This document shows, piece after piece, positions 10,064-19,623 of a stretch of DNA of 64,000 nt. The stretch is taken from contig NC_014217.1 of the NCBI RefSeq assembly GCF_000092925.1, positions 2,914,001 through 2,978,000 of the forward strand, given 5' to 3'. Made by a program: the position numbers and the translations under genes. The notes under the pieces are model-generated. The model did not search any database. It was given only the letters and a program-made list of their open reading frames with translations, and was not told where the DNA came from. This stretch comes from Ancylobacter novellus DSM 506. Lineage in GTDB: Bacteria > Pseudomonadota > Alphaproteobacteria > Rhizobiales > Xanthobacteraceae. The stretch's first letter is position 1. Every line of letters starts with the position of its first letter.

Positions 10064-10106
10064 GAGCATTTCCCGTTCGGATGTTCCATCCGAACGGAAA
10101 GGGCTC
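10064..10106. repeat. Inverted repeat after accA (possible terminator), family D
   Basis: An imperfect palindrome with a perfect 9-bp central stem, arms 10074-10082 and 10088-10096, loop GTTCC, extended outward to GAGC/GGCTC. It touches the accA stop codon, so it could end accA transcription on the minus strand, but it has no strong T run. It is a different sequence family from repeats A, B and C, and only one copy is in this window. Confidence 0.6.
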
Positions 10107-11059
10107 TAGAGGTTCCGGCCGATGGCGAGGAACTTCTCCCGGCGCGCCTTGCGCAGCGCCGCCGAGTCCAGCCCCTCGAGATCGCCCAGCGCCGCCTCGA
10201 TGGCGTCGCCGGTGGCGGTGATCGCCGCCTGCGGGTCGCGATGCGCGCCCCCGGTCGGTTCGGCGATGACGGTGTCGATGACGTTGAAGCGGAGCAGGTC
10301 CTGGGCGGTGATCTTCATGTTCACCGCCGCTTCCTGCGCCTTGGCGGTGTCGCGCCACAGGATCGAGGCCGCGCCCTCCGGCGAGATCACGCTATAGATG
10401 GAATGTTCCAGCATGAGCACCCGGTTCGCCGTGGCGATGGCGATCGCGCCACCCGACCCACCTTCGCCGATGATAACGGCGACATTGGGGACGCCGAGCG
10501 AGAGGCAGGCATCGGTGGAACGGGCGATCGCCTCGGCCTGCCCGCGTTCCTCGGCGTCGAGGCCGGGGAAGGCGCCGGCGGTGTCGACCAGCGAGATGAC
10601 GGGGAGCGCGAAGCGGTCGGCCAGCTCCATCAGCCGCGCCGCCTTGCGGTAGCCCTCCGGCCGCGCCATGCCGAAATTGTGCTTGATGCGGGTCTCGGTG
10701 GAGGAGCCCTTCTCCTGCCCGATCACGCAGACCGGCCGGCCGCGGAAGCGCGCGAAGCCGCCGAGGATGGCGTGGTCGTCGCCGAACTTGCGGTCGCCGG
10801 CGAGCGGGTCGAACTCCTCGAACAGCCCGTCGGCATAGTCGGTGAAGTGCGGGCGCAGCGGATGGCGCGCAACTTGAGTCTTCTGCCAGGGCGAGAGGTT
10901 GCCATAGAGCTGGACGAGCGCGTCCTTGGCCTTGCCTTCCAGGCGGACGATGTCGTCGCCGATGGAGACGGCGTCGCCCTGCGCCGCCATGGCGCGCAAT
11001 TCTTCCAGCTTGGCCTCGAGTTCGGCCACGGGCTTCTCAAAGTCGAGGTAGCTGCGCAT
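10106..11059 (-). CDS. accA: Acetyl-CoA carboxylase carboxyltransferase subunit alpha
   Basis: 317 residues, the usual AccA length. With AccD it transfers the carboxyl group from biotin to acetyl-CoA, the first committed step of fatty acid synthesis. It begins with the conserved [22 protein letters not shown] helix and contains the crotonase-fold core ([47 protein letters not shown]). The ATG at 11059 is the only sensible start. xerD ends 115 bp upstream on the same strand, so the genes may be cotranscribed. Confidence 0.98.
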   Translation of the reverse strand: MRSYLDFEKPVAELEAKLEELRAMAAQGDAVSIGDDIVRLEGKAKDALVQLYGNLSPWQKTQVARHPLRPHFTDYADGLFEEFDPLAGDRKFGDDHAILGGFARFRGRPVCVIGQEKGSSTETRIKHNFGMARPEGYRKAARLMELADRFALPVISLVDTAGAFPGLDAEERGQAEAIARSTDACLSLGVPNVAVIIGEGGSGGAIAIATANRVLMLEHSIYSVISPEGAASILWRDTAKAQEAAVNMKITAQDLLRFNVIDTVIAEPTGGAHRDPQAAITATGDAIEAALGDLEGLDSAALRKARREKFLAIGRNL

Positions 11060-11174
11060 TTGGGATTGGTGAACCGGCTCTCATGAATGGGGCCGCTGTC
11101 GAGCGCGGCCCGCGAAAATCGCGCGGAAGCTGCCCCGACAGGGTGGCGACGTCAAGGCAAGGCGGTAAATGCGC

Positions 11175-12179
11175 TTAATCGCCGCTCGTGTCGCCCAGCG
11201 GATGCAGGTCGCGCACGAGGCTCTTCAGCCGCTCGTCGAGCACGTGGGTATAGATCTGCGTGGTCGAGATGTCGCTGTGGCCCAATAGCGTCTGCACGAT
11301 GCGCAGATCCGCCCCGTGCGCCAGCAGATGGCTGGCGAAAGCGTGGCGCAGCACATGCGGCGAGAGCTTGCTAGGGTCGAGCCCGGCGGCGAGGGCGAGG
11401 TCCTTGAGGTCGAGCGCCACCTGCTGGCGGGTGATGTGGCCGCTTGCCGCAGCGGAAGGGAACAGCCAGCGGCCGTCCTCCGGCCTCGCCTTCGCGCCCT
11501 TCACCGTCGCCGCCTGCCCCAGCGCGACGCGATAGGCCCGCATCGCCCCCTTCGCCGCCTCGCCGAGCGGCACCAGCCGCTCCTTGTTGCCCTTGCCGCG
11601 CACGATGATGGCGTCGCCCTTGGCGTTCGCCGCCGAGGCCGGCAGCGCCGCGAGCTCGGAGACGCGCAGCCCGGTGGCGTAGAGCAGCTCGACGAAGCAC
11701 GCGACGCGCGCCCGCCGGGCCGCCTCGCCCGCCCGCACCGCCGCATCGCCGGCACGGTCCGGCAGGGCGCCGGCAGCCGGGGCGGCGCAGGGCGCGGCCG
11801 CGCGGGCATGGGCCGTCTCGATCAGCGTGGTCACCTCGTCGAGGGTCAGCACCTTGGGCAGCGGCCGGCCGCGGCGCGGGCCTTCCAGCACGGCGGCGGG
11901 ATCGTCGCCGCGATAGGTCTCGACATAGAGGAAACGGTGGAACTGGCGCACCGCCGAGAGCTTGCGCGCCACGCTGGCGCCGGCGAGGCCGCGCGCGGAG
12001 AGAGCGGCGAGCCAGGCGCGTATGTGCTCGGTGCCCGCCTCCAGCGGGCCGACGCCCTCGTCGACGAGGAAGGCCTCGTAATCGTCGAGGTCGCGGCCAT
12101 AGGCGGCGAGCGTGTTGGCGCCGGCCCCGCGCTCGGCGGCCATCATGTCGAGGAAGAGCCGGGCCTCGTTTGCACCCAT
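11175..12179 (-). CDS. xerD: Site-specific tyrosine recombinase XerD
   Basis: 334 residues. XerC/XerD resolve chromosome dimers at dif sites during division. The N-terminal SAM-like core-binding domain covers about residues 5-95; the catalytic domain holds the Arg of ATGLRVSEL, the HVLRHAF box (His-x-x-Arg), LGHSDIS and the nucleophile Tyr in TQIYTHV. About 25 Ala-rich residues are inserted before the ATGLRVSEL helix (near residues 128-155), making it longer than the usual 300-310. Naming XerD instead of XerC rests on the accA-xerD-aroK neighbourhood. A 47-residue membrane peptide gene lies immediately upstream. Confidence 0.92.
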   Translation of the reverse strand: MGANEARLFLDMMAAERGAGANTLAAYGRDLDDYEAFLVDEGVGPLEAGTEHIRAWLAALSARGLAGASVARKLSAVRQFHRFLYVETYRGDDPAAVLEGPRRGRPLPKVLTLDEVTTLIETAHARAAAPCAAPAAGALPDRAGDAAVRAGEAARRARVACFVELLYATGLRVSELAALPASAANAKGDAIIVRGKGNKERLVPLGEAAKGAMRAYRVALGQAATVKGAKARPEDGRWLFPSAAASGHITRQQVALDLKDLALAAGLDPSKLSPHVLRHAFASHLLAHGADLRIVQTLLGHSDISTTQIYTHVLDERLKSLVRDLHPLGDTSGD

Positions 12180-12189
12180 CTTTGCCCGC

Positions 12190-12333
12190 TCATTTGGCGA
12201 AGCGATCGGCCGGCACGTTCACGCTCATCTCGCGCGTGTGCGGCTCCACCAGATTGGCGAAGGCCCAGAGCGTGCCGTACACGACGCCTCCGATAAGGCC
12301 GAGGACGACGAGAAGGCGGATGAGGCTCGGCAT
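12190..12333 (-). CDS. Conserved 47-residue single-span membrane peptide
   Basis: The ATG at 12333 starts a 47-residue peptide ending 10 bp before xerD. Residues 4-29 form one hydrophobic helix (IRLLVVLGLIGGVVYGTLWAFANLV), followed by a short polar tail with EPHTREMSVNVPADRF. I recognise the same layout (short helix, then a P-R-E-M-x-V-x-[IV]-P motif) as a small protein found beside xerD/aroK in other Hyphomicrobiales, though its function is not known to me. Tight spacing suggests cotranscription with xerD. It is divergent from aroK; the 175 bp between them include a hairpin at 12468-12485. Confidence 0.75.
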   Translation of the reverse strand: MPSLIRLLVVLGLIGGVVYGTLWAFANLVEPHTREMSVNVPADRFAK

Positions 12334-12508
12334 GGAACGATGTGGCCCTGCGATTCGAAACGGTTCCCGGCCACCCGATCCTAAAGCCTTTGGGCGGCCG
12401 GACGGAAGCAAGCGGACGCGAGCATGACACCTCCGTCTGAAGGCGGCGTTACATTGCATCCCCGCACGGCGGATGATAGTCCGCCATTGCCATGAGCGGG
12501 CACGGGAC

Positions 12509-13114
12509 ATGACCACGAGCATCGACCAGGACGGCAAGGCCGCGGCGCTGAACGAGCTGCTCGGCGTGCGCTCCATCGTGCTGGTCGGCATGATGGGCGC
12601 CGGCAAGTCCTCCGTCGGCAAGCGCCTCGCCCGCCGGCTCAACCTCGCCTTCGCCGATGCCGACACCGAGATCGAGCAGGCGGCCGGCATGACCATCCCC
12701 GAGATCTTCGCCCATCACGGCGAGCCCGCCTTCCGCGACGGCGAGAAGAAGGTCATCGCCCGCCTCCTGGAGCACGGGCCGATGGTGCTCGCCACCGGCG
12801 GCGGCGCCTATATGAACGGCGACACCCGCGACGCCATCGCCCGCCACGGCATCACCGTGTGGCTGAAGGCCGAGCTCGACGTGCTGCTGCGCCGCGTGCG
12901 CCGGCGCGACGACCGCCCGCTCTTGAAGACCGAGAATCCTGAAGCCACGCTGGCGCGGCTGATCGAGCAGCGCTATCCGGTCTATGCGCAGGCGGACGTC
13001 ACGGTGGTGTCGCACGACGTGCCGCAGGAGGTCATGGTCGACGAGGTGATCGACGCGCTGACGCGCCATCTCGGCGTCGGCGCGGAATCCGCGCGATCGG
13101 GAGACGAGACGTGA
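12509..13114 (+). CDS. aroK: Shikimate kinase
   Basis: 201 residues from the ATG at 12509. It phosphorylates shikimate with ATP in aromatic amino acid synthesis. Walker A GMMGAGKS is at residues 27-34, the shikimate-binding DTEIEQ block and TGGGAY follow, and the lid region RRRDDRPLL is present. The first 20 residues are a non-conserved extension as in other alphaproteobacterial AroK. The stop overlaps the GTG of aroB by 4 bp, so translation is probably coupled. Confidence 0.97.
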   Translation: MTTSIDQDGKAAALNELLGVRSIVLVGMMGAGKSSVGKRLARRLNLAFADADTEIEQAAGMTIPEIFAHHGEPAFRDGEKKVIARLLEHGPMVLATGGGAYMNGDTRDAIARHGITVWLKAELDVLLRRVRRRDDRPLLKTENPEATLARLIEQRYPVYAQADVTVVSHDVPQEVMVDEVIDALTRHLGVGAESARSGDET

Positions 13115-14271
13115 ACAAGCCTGCCATCGACGCCCCCCCTGCCCCGCGCACCGACGTGACCCAGCTGCGCGTCGGCCTCGGGGAGCGTTCCTACGACATC
13201 GTCATCGGCTCGGGCCTGCTGACTGAAGCGGGCGCGCGCATCGCGGCGCTGCGTCCGGGCGCGCGCGTCGGCATCGTCACCGACCGCAACGTCGCCGAGC
13301 GGCATCTGTCCACCGTCGAGGCGGCGCTAGCCGAGGCCGGGCTCACCTCGGTCGCCATCCTCGTCGAGCCGGGCGAGAAATCGAAGAGCTACGGCGTGTT
13401 CGAGACCGTGGTGGACGCGCTGATCGCCGCCCGCATCGAGCGCCGCGACCTCGTGCTGGCGCTGGGCGGCGGCGTGGTCGGCGACCTCGCCGGCTTCGCG
13501 GCGGCGGCGCTGCGGCGCGGCGTCGACTTCGTGCAGGCGCCGACCAGCCTGCTGGCGCAGGTGGATTCCTCCGTCGGCGGCAAGACCGGCATCAATTCCC
13601 GCCACGGCAAGAACCTCGTCGGCGCCTTCCATCAGCCGATCCTGGTGCTCGCCGACACCGGCGCGCTCGACACCCTGCCCCTGCGCGAATTCCGCGCCGG
13701 CTATGCCGAGGTGGCGAAATACGGCCTCATCGACAACGCCCCCTTCTTCGCCTGGCTGGAGCGCAAGTGGGAGCAGGTGTTCGCCGGCGGCCCCGCCCGC
13801 ATCGAGGCCATCGCCACCAGCTGCGCCGCCAAGGCCGCCGTCGTCGCCCGCGACGAGAAGGAGACCGGCGACCGCGCCCTGCTCAATCTCGGCCACACCT
13901 TCGGCCATGCGCTGGAAGCGGGCGCGGGCTTCTCCCAGCGCCTGCTGCACGGCGAGGCGGTCGCCATCGGCATGGCGCAGGCCTTCCGCTTCTCGGCCAG
14001 CGAGGGCCTGTGCGACCCGGCCGACGCCGCGCGCGTCGAGGCGCATCTCAAGACCGTCGGCCTGCCCACCCGCATGTCCGACGTCCCCGGCGAGCTGCCC
14101 GGCACGGACGGGCTGATGGACCTCATCGCCCAGGACAAGAAGGTCTCGCGCGGCGCGCTGACCTTCATCCTCGCCCGCGGCATCGGCCAGAGCTTCATCG
14201 CCCGCGACGTCGACCCGGCGAGGGTGCGCGCCTTCCTCGACACCGAGCGCGCGGGGACGCTGCACCGATGA
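13111..14271 (+). CDS. aroB: 3-dehydroquinate synthase
   Basis: 386 residues from a GTG start that overlaps the aroK stop (GTGA). It converts DAHP to 3-dehydroquinate using NAD and a divalent metal. Visible motifs are the NAD-binding GGGVVGDLAGFAAAAL, PTSLLAQVDSSVGGKTGIN, and metal-binding His/Glu residues in LNLGHTFGHALE and LLHGEAVAIGM. Second gene of aroK-aroB-corC-like; its own stop overlaps the next start (ATGA). Confidence 0.98.
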   Translation: MNKPAIDAPPAPRTDVTQLRVGLGERSYDIVIGSGLLTEAGARIAALRPGARVGIVTDRNVAERHLSTVEAALAEAGLTSVAILVEPGEKSKSYGVFETVVDALIAARIERRDLVLALGGGVVGDLAGFAAAALRRGVDFVQAPTSLLAQVDSSVGGKTGINSRHGKNLVGAFHQPILVLADTGALDTLPLREFRAGYAEVAKYGLIDNAPFFAWLERKWEQVFAGGPARIEAIATSCAAKAAVVARDEKETGDRALLNLGHTFGHALEAGAGFSQRLLHGEAVAIGMAQAFRFSASEGLCDPADAARVEAHLKTVGLPTRMSDVPGELPGTDGLMDLIAQDKKVSRGALTFILARGIGQSFIARDVDPARVRAFLDTERAGTLHR

Positions 14272-15134
14272 GCCGGGCACCGGCGCTCTACGGCCTCAGG
14301 CACTGGCTGAAGGGCCGCCCGCCGGTCCGCCCGCCGCAGCCGCAGAGCCCGCCGGAGCTCACGCCCAGGGACGAGATGCGCCAGGCGCTGGACGCGCTCC
14401 AGCGCGCCGCCGGCATCGCCCGCGACGACCTCGCCATGGTCGAGGGGCTCCTGAACCTGCGCGAGCTCGAAGTCTCCGACATCATGGTCCACCGCACCAA
14501 GATGGCGACGCTCGACGCCGGCGCCGCGCCGGCGGACCTGGTGCGGCAGGTGCTGGCCTCGCCGCATACCCGCCTGCCGCTGTGGCGCGACACGCCGGAC
14601 AACATCGTCGGCGTGCTGCACGCCAAGGACCTGCTGCGCGAACTCCAGGCGCTCGGCGACGACATGGGCACGCTGGACGTCGACAAGATCGCCCGCCCGC
14701 CCTGGTTCGTGCCCGACGTCACCCTGCTGACCGACCAGCTCAAGGCGTTCCGCCGCCGCAAGCAGCATTTCGCCCTCGTCGTCGACGAGTATGGCGAGGT
14801 GATGGGTCTGGTGACGCTGGAGGACATCCTCGAGGAGATCGTCGGCGACATCTCCGACGAGCACGACCGCGCCTTCACCGGCGCCCGCCGCAACGTCGAC
14901 GGCTCGGTGAGCGTCGAGGGCTCGGTGCCGATCCGCGACCTCAACCGCGCCATGGGTTGGGACCTGCCGGACGAGGAAGCGACCACCATCGCCGGCCTCG
15001 TCATCCACGAGGCGCGCATCATCCCGGAGCCCGGACAGGCCTTCCTGTTCCACGGCTTTCGCTTCCAGGTGATGCGCAAGCAGCGCAACCGCATCACCCT
15101 CCTGCGCATCGCCCCGCTGCGGCGGGCGGTGTGA
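14268..15134 (+). CDS. CorC/HlyC-type CBS-domain protein lacking the DUF21 membrane part
   Basis: 288 residues from an ATG overlapping the aroB stop. The order is: short Pro-rich start, LLNLRELEVSDIMVHRTKM lead-in, a CBS pair (about residues 65-190, with HFALVVDEYGEVMGLVTLEDILEEIVG), then the CorC_HlyC domain (residues 205-285). Relatives in this position in many Hyphomicrobiales carry an N-terminal DUF21/CNNM membrane domain; none is encoded here, nor is there room for one because the start overlaps aroB. The length matches E. coli CorC (about 290 residues), which also lacks the membrane part. Role in magnesium/cobalt efflux or ribosome-linked functions is family inference. Confidence 0.85.
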   Translation: MSRAPALYGLRHWLKGRPPVRPPQPQSPPELTPRDEMRQALDALQRAAGIARDDLAMVEGLLNLRELEVSDIMVHRTKMATLDAGAAPADLVRQVLASPHTRLPLWRDTPDNIVGVLHAKDLLRELQALGDDMGTLDVDKIARPPWFVPDVTLLTDQLKAFRRRKQHFALVVDEYGEVMGLVTLEDILEEIVGDISDEHDRAFTGARRNVDGSVSVEGSVPIRDLNRAMGWDLPDEEATTIAGLVIHEARIIPEPGQAFLFHGFRFQVMRKQRNRITLLRIAPLRRAV

Positions 15135-15143
15135 TCGATTGAA

Positions 15144-15240
15144 CCGCCCTCATCCCCGGGCTTGACCCGGGGACCCAGACTTTCCACCCGCGCACGGCCT
15201 GGCCCCTGGGTGGCCGGGTCAAGCCCGGCCATGAGGGCGG
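15144..15240. repeat. Palindromic intergenic repeat, family A, copy 2
   Basis: Perfect 10-bp ends (CCGCCCTCAT / ATGAGGGCGG) enclose two hairpins, CCCCGGGCTTGACCCGGGG and GGCCGGGTCAAGCCCGGCC. It begins 9 bp after the corC-like stop and lies between convergent genes. The remaining 98 bp to bolA show nothing recognisable. Confidence 0.9.
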
Positions 15241-15338
15241 ATTTGGGTTTCCGGCCGGACACGAGACGGCGGTGCCATCGCTTCGCGCTCTGGAATTCGC
15301 GCCGTCCGCCCCCATATTGGGGAGGCTTCCCCGGACGG

Positions 15339-15632
15339 TTACTCCCCCGGCGCCTTGGCCTCGATGGCGAGCGCGTGCAGCCCGCGTGCGATCTCGCCCG
15401 CGAGCAGCCCATTCACCACGCGGTGGCGGGCGATGCGGCTCTGTCCCCGGAAGGCTTCCGCCACGATGCGCACGCGCAGATGCGTGAGCTCACCCGCACG
15501 GTACCCGCCATGACCCTCATGCCGATGGCTTTCGTCCTCCAGCTCCAGCACGGTGGGGGAGAGCTCGGCCAGCGCGGCACGCACGCGGGAAAGCGCCTGT
15601 GCCACGGCATCGTCGGAAATGTTCGCGTTCAT
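15339..15632 (-). CDS. BolA family protein
   Basis: 97 residues. The class II KH-like BolA fold is recognised by LELEDESHRHEGHGGYRAGELTHLRVRIVAEAF followed by RHRVVNGLLAGEI-GLHALAIEA. The conserved His in HRVV is a ligand for a shared [2Fe-2S] cluster with monothiol glutaredoxin in the family. Bacterial BolA proteins affect iron sensing and envelope shape. It is divergent from the J-domain gene; the 110-bp spacer contains the promoter region of both. Confidence 0.93.
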   Translation of the reverse strand: MNANISDDAVAQALSRVRAALAELSPTVLELEDESHRHEGHGGYRAGELTHLRVRIVAEAFRGQSRIARHRVVNGLLAGEIARGLHALAIEAKAPGE

Positions 15633-15742
15633 GACCGATGCGGTACGCGCGCCTCAGACCGGCGTCAATATCGTCCAATCGCACCGTGACGGTGCGGCGG
15701 TTTCTTGTATACCTGTCCCGGCATCAGCATAATCGGCCGACC

Positions 15743-16360
15743 ATGAAGCTCGACTCCCCGATATTCGACCGCATCCGCGTCAAGCCGGACCGCGATCGCC
15801 GCGTCAAGGCGGAAGGCCCCGCCTGCGAATGGCAGGGGTGCGTCAACTGCGCGACCCATCGCGCGCCCAAGGGGCGGCAGGCGGAAGGGCAGTTCTGGCG
15901 CTTCTGCTTCGACCATGTGCGCGAGTACAACCAGTCCTACAATTACTTCTCCGGCATGGGCGACGACGCCGTCGCGGCCTACCAGAAGGACGCGCTCACC
16001 GGCCACCGGCCGACCTGGAAGATGGGTTCGCGCGGCGGTGGCCACGCCGCCGCCGAGAATGCCCGCCATTCGACGGACGGCTTCGCCGACCCGTTCGGCA
16101 TGTTCGGCGAGGTGGGCGGTCGCGCCCGCCCCGAGCCGGAGCCGAGCCGCGAGAGCCGGATGATCCGCAATGCGGAGCGCCGCGCCTTCGAATCCCTCGG
16201 CGTGGAGGTGTCCTCGACGCCGGAGGAGATCAAGGCCCGCTTCAAGGTCCTGGTGAAGAAGTACCACCCGGACGCGAATGGCGGCGACATTTCGACCGAG
16301 GACCGTCTCCGCGACGTCATCCAGGCCTATAATCACCTAAAGAGCGCGGGCTTCTGCTAG
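15743..16360 (+). CDS. J-domain protein with N-terminal Cys/His cluster
   Basis: 205 residues from the ATG at 15743; a longer frame from 15638 enters the bolA promoter and is rejected. The C-terminal 60 residues are a J domain: ERRAFESLGVEVSSTPEEIKARFKVLVKKYHPDANGG, with the HPD motif needed to stimulate DnaK ATPase. The first part has a Cys/His cluster (CEWQGCVNCATH ... FWRFCFDHVREYN) that could bind zinc. It sits 51 bp upstream of cobS on the same strand, an arrangement I recognise in other alphaproteobacteria, suggesting a chaperone for the cobaltochelatase or simple cotranscription. Confidence 0.88.
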   Translation: MKLDSPIFDRIRVKPDRDRRVKAEGPACEWQGCVNCATHRAPKGRQAEGQFWRFCFDHVREYNQSYNYFSGMGDDAVAAYQKDALTGHRPTWKMGSRGGGHAAAENARHSTDGFADPFGMFGEVGGRARPEPEPSRESRMIRNAERRAFESLGVEVSSTPEEIKARFKVLVKKYHPDANGGDISTEDRLRDVIQAYNHLKSAGFC

Positions 16361-16411
16361 AGCCCGCGTGACAGACCAGCCCGCGTCGGTTTGCGCGGCA
16401 ACGGAGGAAGA

Positions 16412-17395
16412 ATGACTGCCCCCACGCAAGCGCCCGCTCTGCCGGACATGAAGGTCTCCGTCCGTCAGGTGTTCGGCATCGACGTCGATCTGGATGTGCC
16501 GGCCTATGCCGAGCCGGACGAGTATGTGCCGGAGGTCGATCCGGACTACCTGTTCGACCGCCCGACCACGCTCGCCATCCTGGCCGGCTTCGCCCATAAC
16601 CGCCGCGTGATGGTCACCGGCTATCACGGCACCGGCAAGTCGAGCCATATCGAGCAGGTCGCGGCCCGCCTCAACTGGCCCTGCGTGCGCGTCAACCTCG
16701 ACAGCCACATCAGCCGTATCGACCTGATCGGCAAGGACGCCATCGTCGTGAAGGACGGGCTGCAGGTCACCGAGTTCCGCGACGGCATCCTGCCCTGGGC
16801 CTACCAGAACAACGTCGCGCTGGTGTTCGACGAGTACGACGCTGGCCGCCCGGACGTGATGTTCGTCATCCAGCGCGTGCTGGAGTCCTCCGGCCGCCTG
16901 ACGCTGCTCGACCAGAACCGCGTCATCCGCCCGCACGGCGCCTTCCGCCTGTTCTCGACGGCCAACACCATCGGCCTCGGCGACACCACCGGCCTCTATC
17001 ACGGCACGCAGCAGATCAACCAGGCGCAGATGGACCGCTGGTCCATCGTCACCACGCTGAACTATCTGGCGCACGACAAGGAAGTGGACATCGTCCTCTC
17101 CAAGGCCAAGCAGATGCAGACGCCGGAAGGCCGCGACAGCGTCGCCCGCATGGTGCGTCTCGCCGACCTCACCCGGCAGGCCTTCATCAATGGCGACCTG
17201 TCGACCGTCATGAGCCCGCGCACGGTGATCACCTGGGCCGAGAATGCCGAGATCTTCCAGGACCTCGCCTTCTCGTTCCGCGTGACCTTCCTCAACAAGT
17301 GCGATGAGCTGGAGCGCCCGCTGGTGGCCGAGTTCTACCAGCGCTGCTTCGGCAAGGAGCTGACCGAGTCGGCCGTCAACGTCGTCCTGTCGTAA
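16412..17395 (+). CDS. cobS: Aerobic cobaltochelatase subunit CobS
   Basis: 327 residues, the family length, from the ATG at 16412 after an AGGAAG ribosome site. An AAA+ ATPase of the MoxR/CobS group: Walker [10 protein letters not shown] at residues 70-78, Walker [10 protein letters not shown], sensor regions [13 protein letters not shown]. With CobT it forms a ring that drives cobalt insertion by CobN into hydrogenobyrinic acid a,c-diamide. No cobN is in the window. cobT follows after a 232-bp gap filled mainly by a family B repeat. Confidence 0.97.
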   Translation: MTAPTQAPALPDMKVSVRQVFGIDVDLDVPAYAEPDEYVPEVDPDYLFDRPTTLAILAGFAHNRRVMVTGYHGTGKSSHIEQVAARLNWPCVRVNLDSHISRIDLIGKDAIVVKDGLQVTEFRDGILPWAYQNNVALVFDEYDAGRPDVMFVIQRVLESSGRLTLLDQNRVIRPHGAFRLFSTANTIGLGDTTGLYHGTQQINQAQMDRWSIVTTLNYLAHDKEVDIVLSKAKQMQTPEGRDSVARMVRLADLTRQAFINGDLSTVMSPRTVITWAENAEIFQDLAFSFRVTFLNKCDELERPLVAEFYQRCFGKELTESAVNVVLS

Positions 17396-17436
17396 GGCAG
17401 GACGTACGGCCCCCGGGAGCCTGCCCCACGGATCGG

Positions 17437-17544
17437 CCTCATCCTGAGGTGCGAGCGCAGCGAGCCTCGAAGGATGCTCGCTCACGTGGACCCGGACGAA
17501 CATCCTTCGAGGCCCGGCCTGCGGCCGGGCACCTCAGGATGAGG
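17437..17544. repeat. Palindromic intergenic repeat, family B, copy 3 (between cobS and cobT)
   Basis: A complete element with the CCTCATCCTGAGGTG / CACCTCAGGATGAGG ends. Unlike most copies it lies between two genes of the same pathway reading in the same direction, so it may weaken or stabilise the joint transcript. Confidence 0.9.
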
Positions 17545-17627
17545 TCGATCGGGACACAAGGCAGGCTTCAGGGACCGGCACCTCCCTTTCCCCGTCGGGG
17601 AGAGGCGATCGAACCAACGAGCAACCG

Positions 17628-19607
17628 ATGTCCACCACCTCGAACCGCCCCAACCGCACCCCGCCGAAGGAAGCCCCGACCGAGCCGCTCAAGCGCGCCG
17701 TCACCGGCTGCCTGCGCGCCATCGCGGGAAATCGCGAGATCGAGGTGAGCTTCGGCTCGGAGAAGCCGGGCTATGCCGACGGGCGCGCCCGCCTGCCCGA
17801 GCCCTCGCGCCGCATGTCGAAGCAGGACGCGGCGATCATGCGCGGCCACGCCGATTCCATGGCGCTGCGCATGGCCTGCCACGACCCCAAGGTGCACCAG
17901 CGCCTCTCCCCCATCGGCCAGCAGGCGCGCGCCGCCTTCGAGGCGGCCGAGCAGACCCGCTGCGAGTCGCTCGGCGCGCTGCGCATGGACGGCGTGGCGC
18001 TCAACCTCTCGGCCATGCTGGAGGACCGCTACCAGAGGGCCAATTTCGCCAATCTCTCCGACCGCTCGGACGCCCCGATCGAGCACGCGCTCTCGCTCAT
18101 CCTGCGCGAGCGCATGACCGGCATGGCCCCGCCCGCCGCGGCGCGCGAGATGGTCAATCTCTGGCGCGGCTTCATCGAGGAGCACGGCGCGAGCGCGCTC
18201 GACGAGCTCGCCCATTCCACCGACGACCAGACCCGCTTCGCCGAGGCGATGCGCGACCTCCTGTCCTCGCTCGGCATGGGCGAGGACATCGCCCCCTTCG
18301 ACGAGAACAACGACCCCTCCACCGAGGCCGACGACACGCGCGACGACGATTCCGGCAAGGGCGCGGATTCGGAGGAGGACGAGAACAGCGAGGGCCAGAC
18401 CGAGGTCGACACCGACCTTTCCTCCGACCAGAACCCGGAGGAATCCGAGGATCAGCAGGAGCAGCCCAACTCCGAGCTTTCCGACGACGCGGAGCTGGGC
18501 GAATCCGACGATTCCTCCGAGCCCTGGCAGCCGCAGAACGCGGTGCCGGCCGAGCCGCGCCCGCCGGAGTATCACCCCTTCACCCCGCGCTTCGACGAGA
18601 CGGTGAACGCCGACGAATTGTGCGACCCCGAGGAGCTGGCGCGGCTGCGCGCCTATCTCGACAAGCAGCTCGTGCATCTGTCCGGCATCGTCGCCCGCCT
18701 CGCCAACCGGCTTCAGCGCAAGCTGATGGCGCAGCAGAACCGCGGCTGGGAGTTCGACCTCGAAGAGGGCCTGCTCGATCCCGCCCGACTGCACCGCGTC
18801 ATCATCGATCCGATGCAGGCGCTGTCCTTCAAGCGCGAGCGCGACACCGACTTCCGCGACACGGTGGTGACGCTGCTGCTCGACAATTCCGGCTCCATGC
18901 GCGGGCGCCCGATCACCGTCGCGGCCGCCTGCGCGGACATCCTCGCGCGCACGCTCGAGCGCTGCGGCGTGAAGGTCGAGATCCTCGGCTTCACCACCAA
19001 GGCGTGGAAGGGCGGGCAGGCGCGCGAGGCCTGGCTCTCCGCCGGCAAACCCGGCTCGCCCGGCCGCCTGAACGATCTGCGCCATATCATCTACAAGTCC
19101 GCCGACGCCCCCTGGCGCCGCGCCCGGCGCAATCTCGGCCTGATGATGCGCGAGGGGCTGCTCAAGGAGAACATCGACGGCGAGGCGCTGGAATGGGCGC
19201 ATAACCGCCTGCTGGCGCGCAACGAGTCGCGCCGCATCCTGATGATGATCTCCGACGGCGCGCCGGTGGACGATTCCACCCTGTCGGTGAACCCCGGCAA
19301 TTATCTGGAGCGGCATTTGCGCTGGATCATCCAGCAGATCGAGGACAAGTCCCCGGTCGAGCTCATCGCCATCGGCATCGGCCATGACGTGACGCGCTAC
19401 TACAAGCGCGCCGTCACCATCGTCGACGCCGAGGAGCTGGGCGGCGCCATGACCGAGAAGCTGGCCGAGCTGTTCGACGAGCGCGAGCGGGCGCCGCGCA
19501 AGGGCGCGCCGATCCTTGCCCCGGCCGGTCGTTCCGCTCCCGCGGCAAGGCCCGCCCCCGCCGGCCGCGCCGCCGCGACCCCGCTGTCGACCCGCCGGGT
19601 GCATTGA
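17628..19607 (+). CDS. cobT: Aerobic cobaltochelatase subunit CobT
   Basis: 659 residues. The N-terminal CobT domain ([25 protein letters not shown]) is followed by a long acidic hinge at about residues 225-300, rich in Asp, Glu, Ser and Gln, and a von Willebrand A domain with the MIDAS motif DNSGS at residues 419-423. It partners CobS in ATP-driven cobalt insertion. After the A domain a basic Ala/Pro tail ([19 protein letters not shown]) is present. The acidic hinge is typical of CobT. Confidence 0.97.
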   Translation: MSTTSNRPNRTPPKEAPTEPLKRAVTGCLRAIAGNREIEVSFGSEKPGYADGRARLPEPSRRMSKQDAAIMRGHADSMALRMACHDPKVHQRLSPIGQQARAAFEAAEQTRCESLGALRMDGVALNLSAMLEDRYQRANFANLSDRSDAPIEHALSLILRERMTGMAPPAAAREMVNLWRGFIEEHGASALDELAHSTDDQTRFAEAMRDLLSSLGMGEDIAPFDENNDPSTEADDTRDDDSGKGADSEEDENSEGQTEVDTDLSSDQNPEESEDQQEQPNSELSDDAELGESDDSSEPWQPQNAVPAEPRPPEYHPFTPRFDETVNADELCDPEELARLRAYLDKQLVHLSGIVARLANRLQRKLMAQQNRGWEFDLEEGLLDPARLHRVIIDPMQALSFKRERDTDFRDTVVTLLLDNSGSMRGRPITVAAACADILARTLERCGVKVEILGFTTKAWKGGQAREAWLSAGKPGSPGRLNDLRHIIYKSADAPWRRARRNLGLMMREGLLKENIDGEALEWAHNRLLARNESRRILMMISDGAPVDDSTLSVNPGNYLERHLRWIIQQIEDKSPVELIAIGIGHDVTRYYKRAVTIVDAEELGGAMTEKLAELFDERERAPRKGAPILAPAGRSAPAARPAPAGRAAATPLSTRRVH

Positions 19608-19623
19608 GGGTCGGTCAGAAAAC

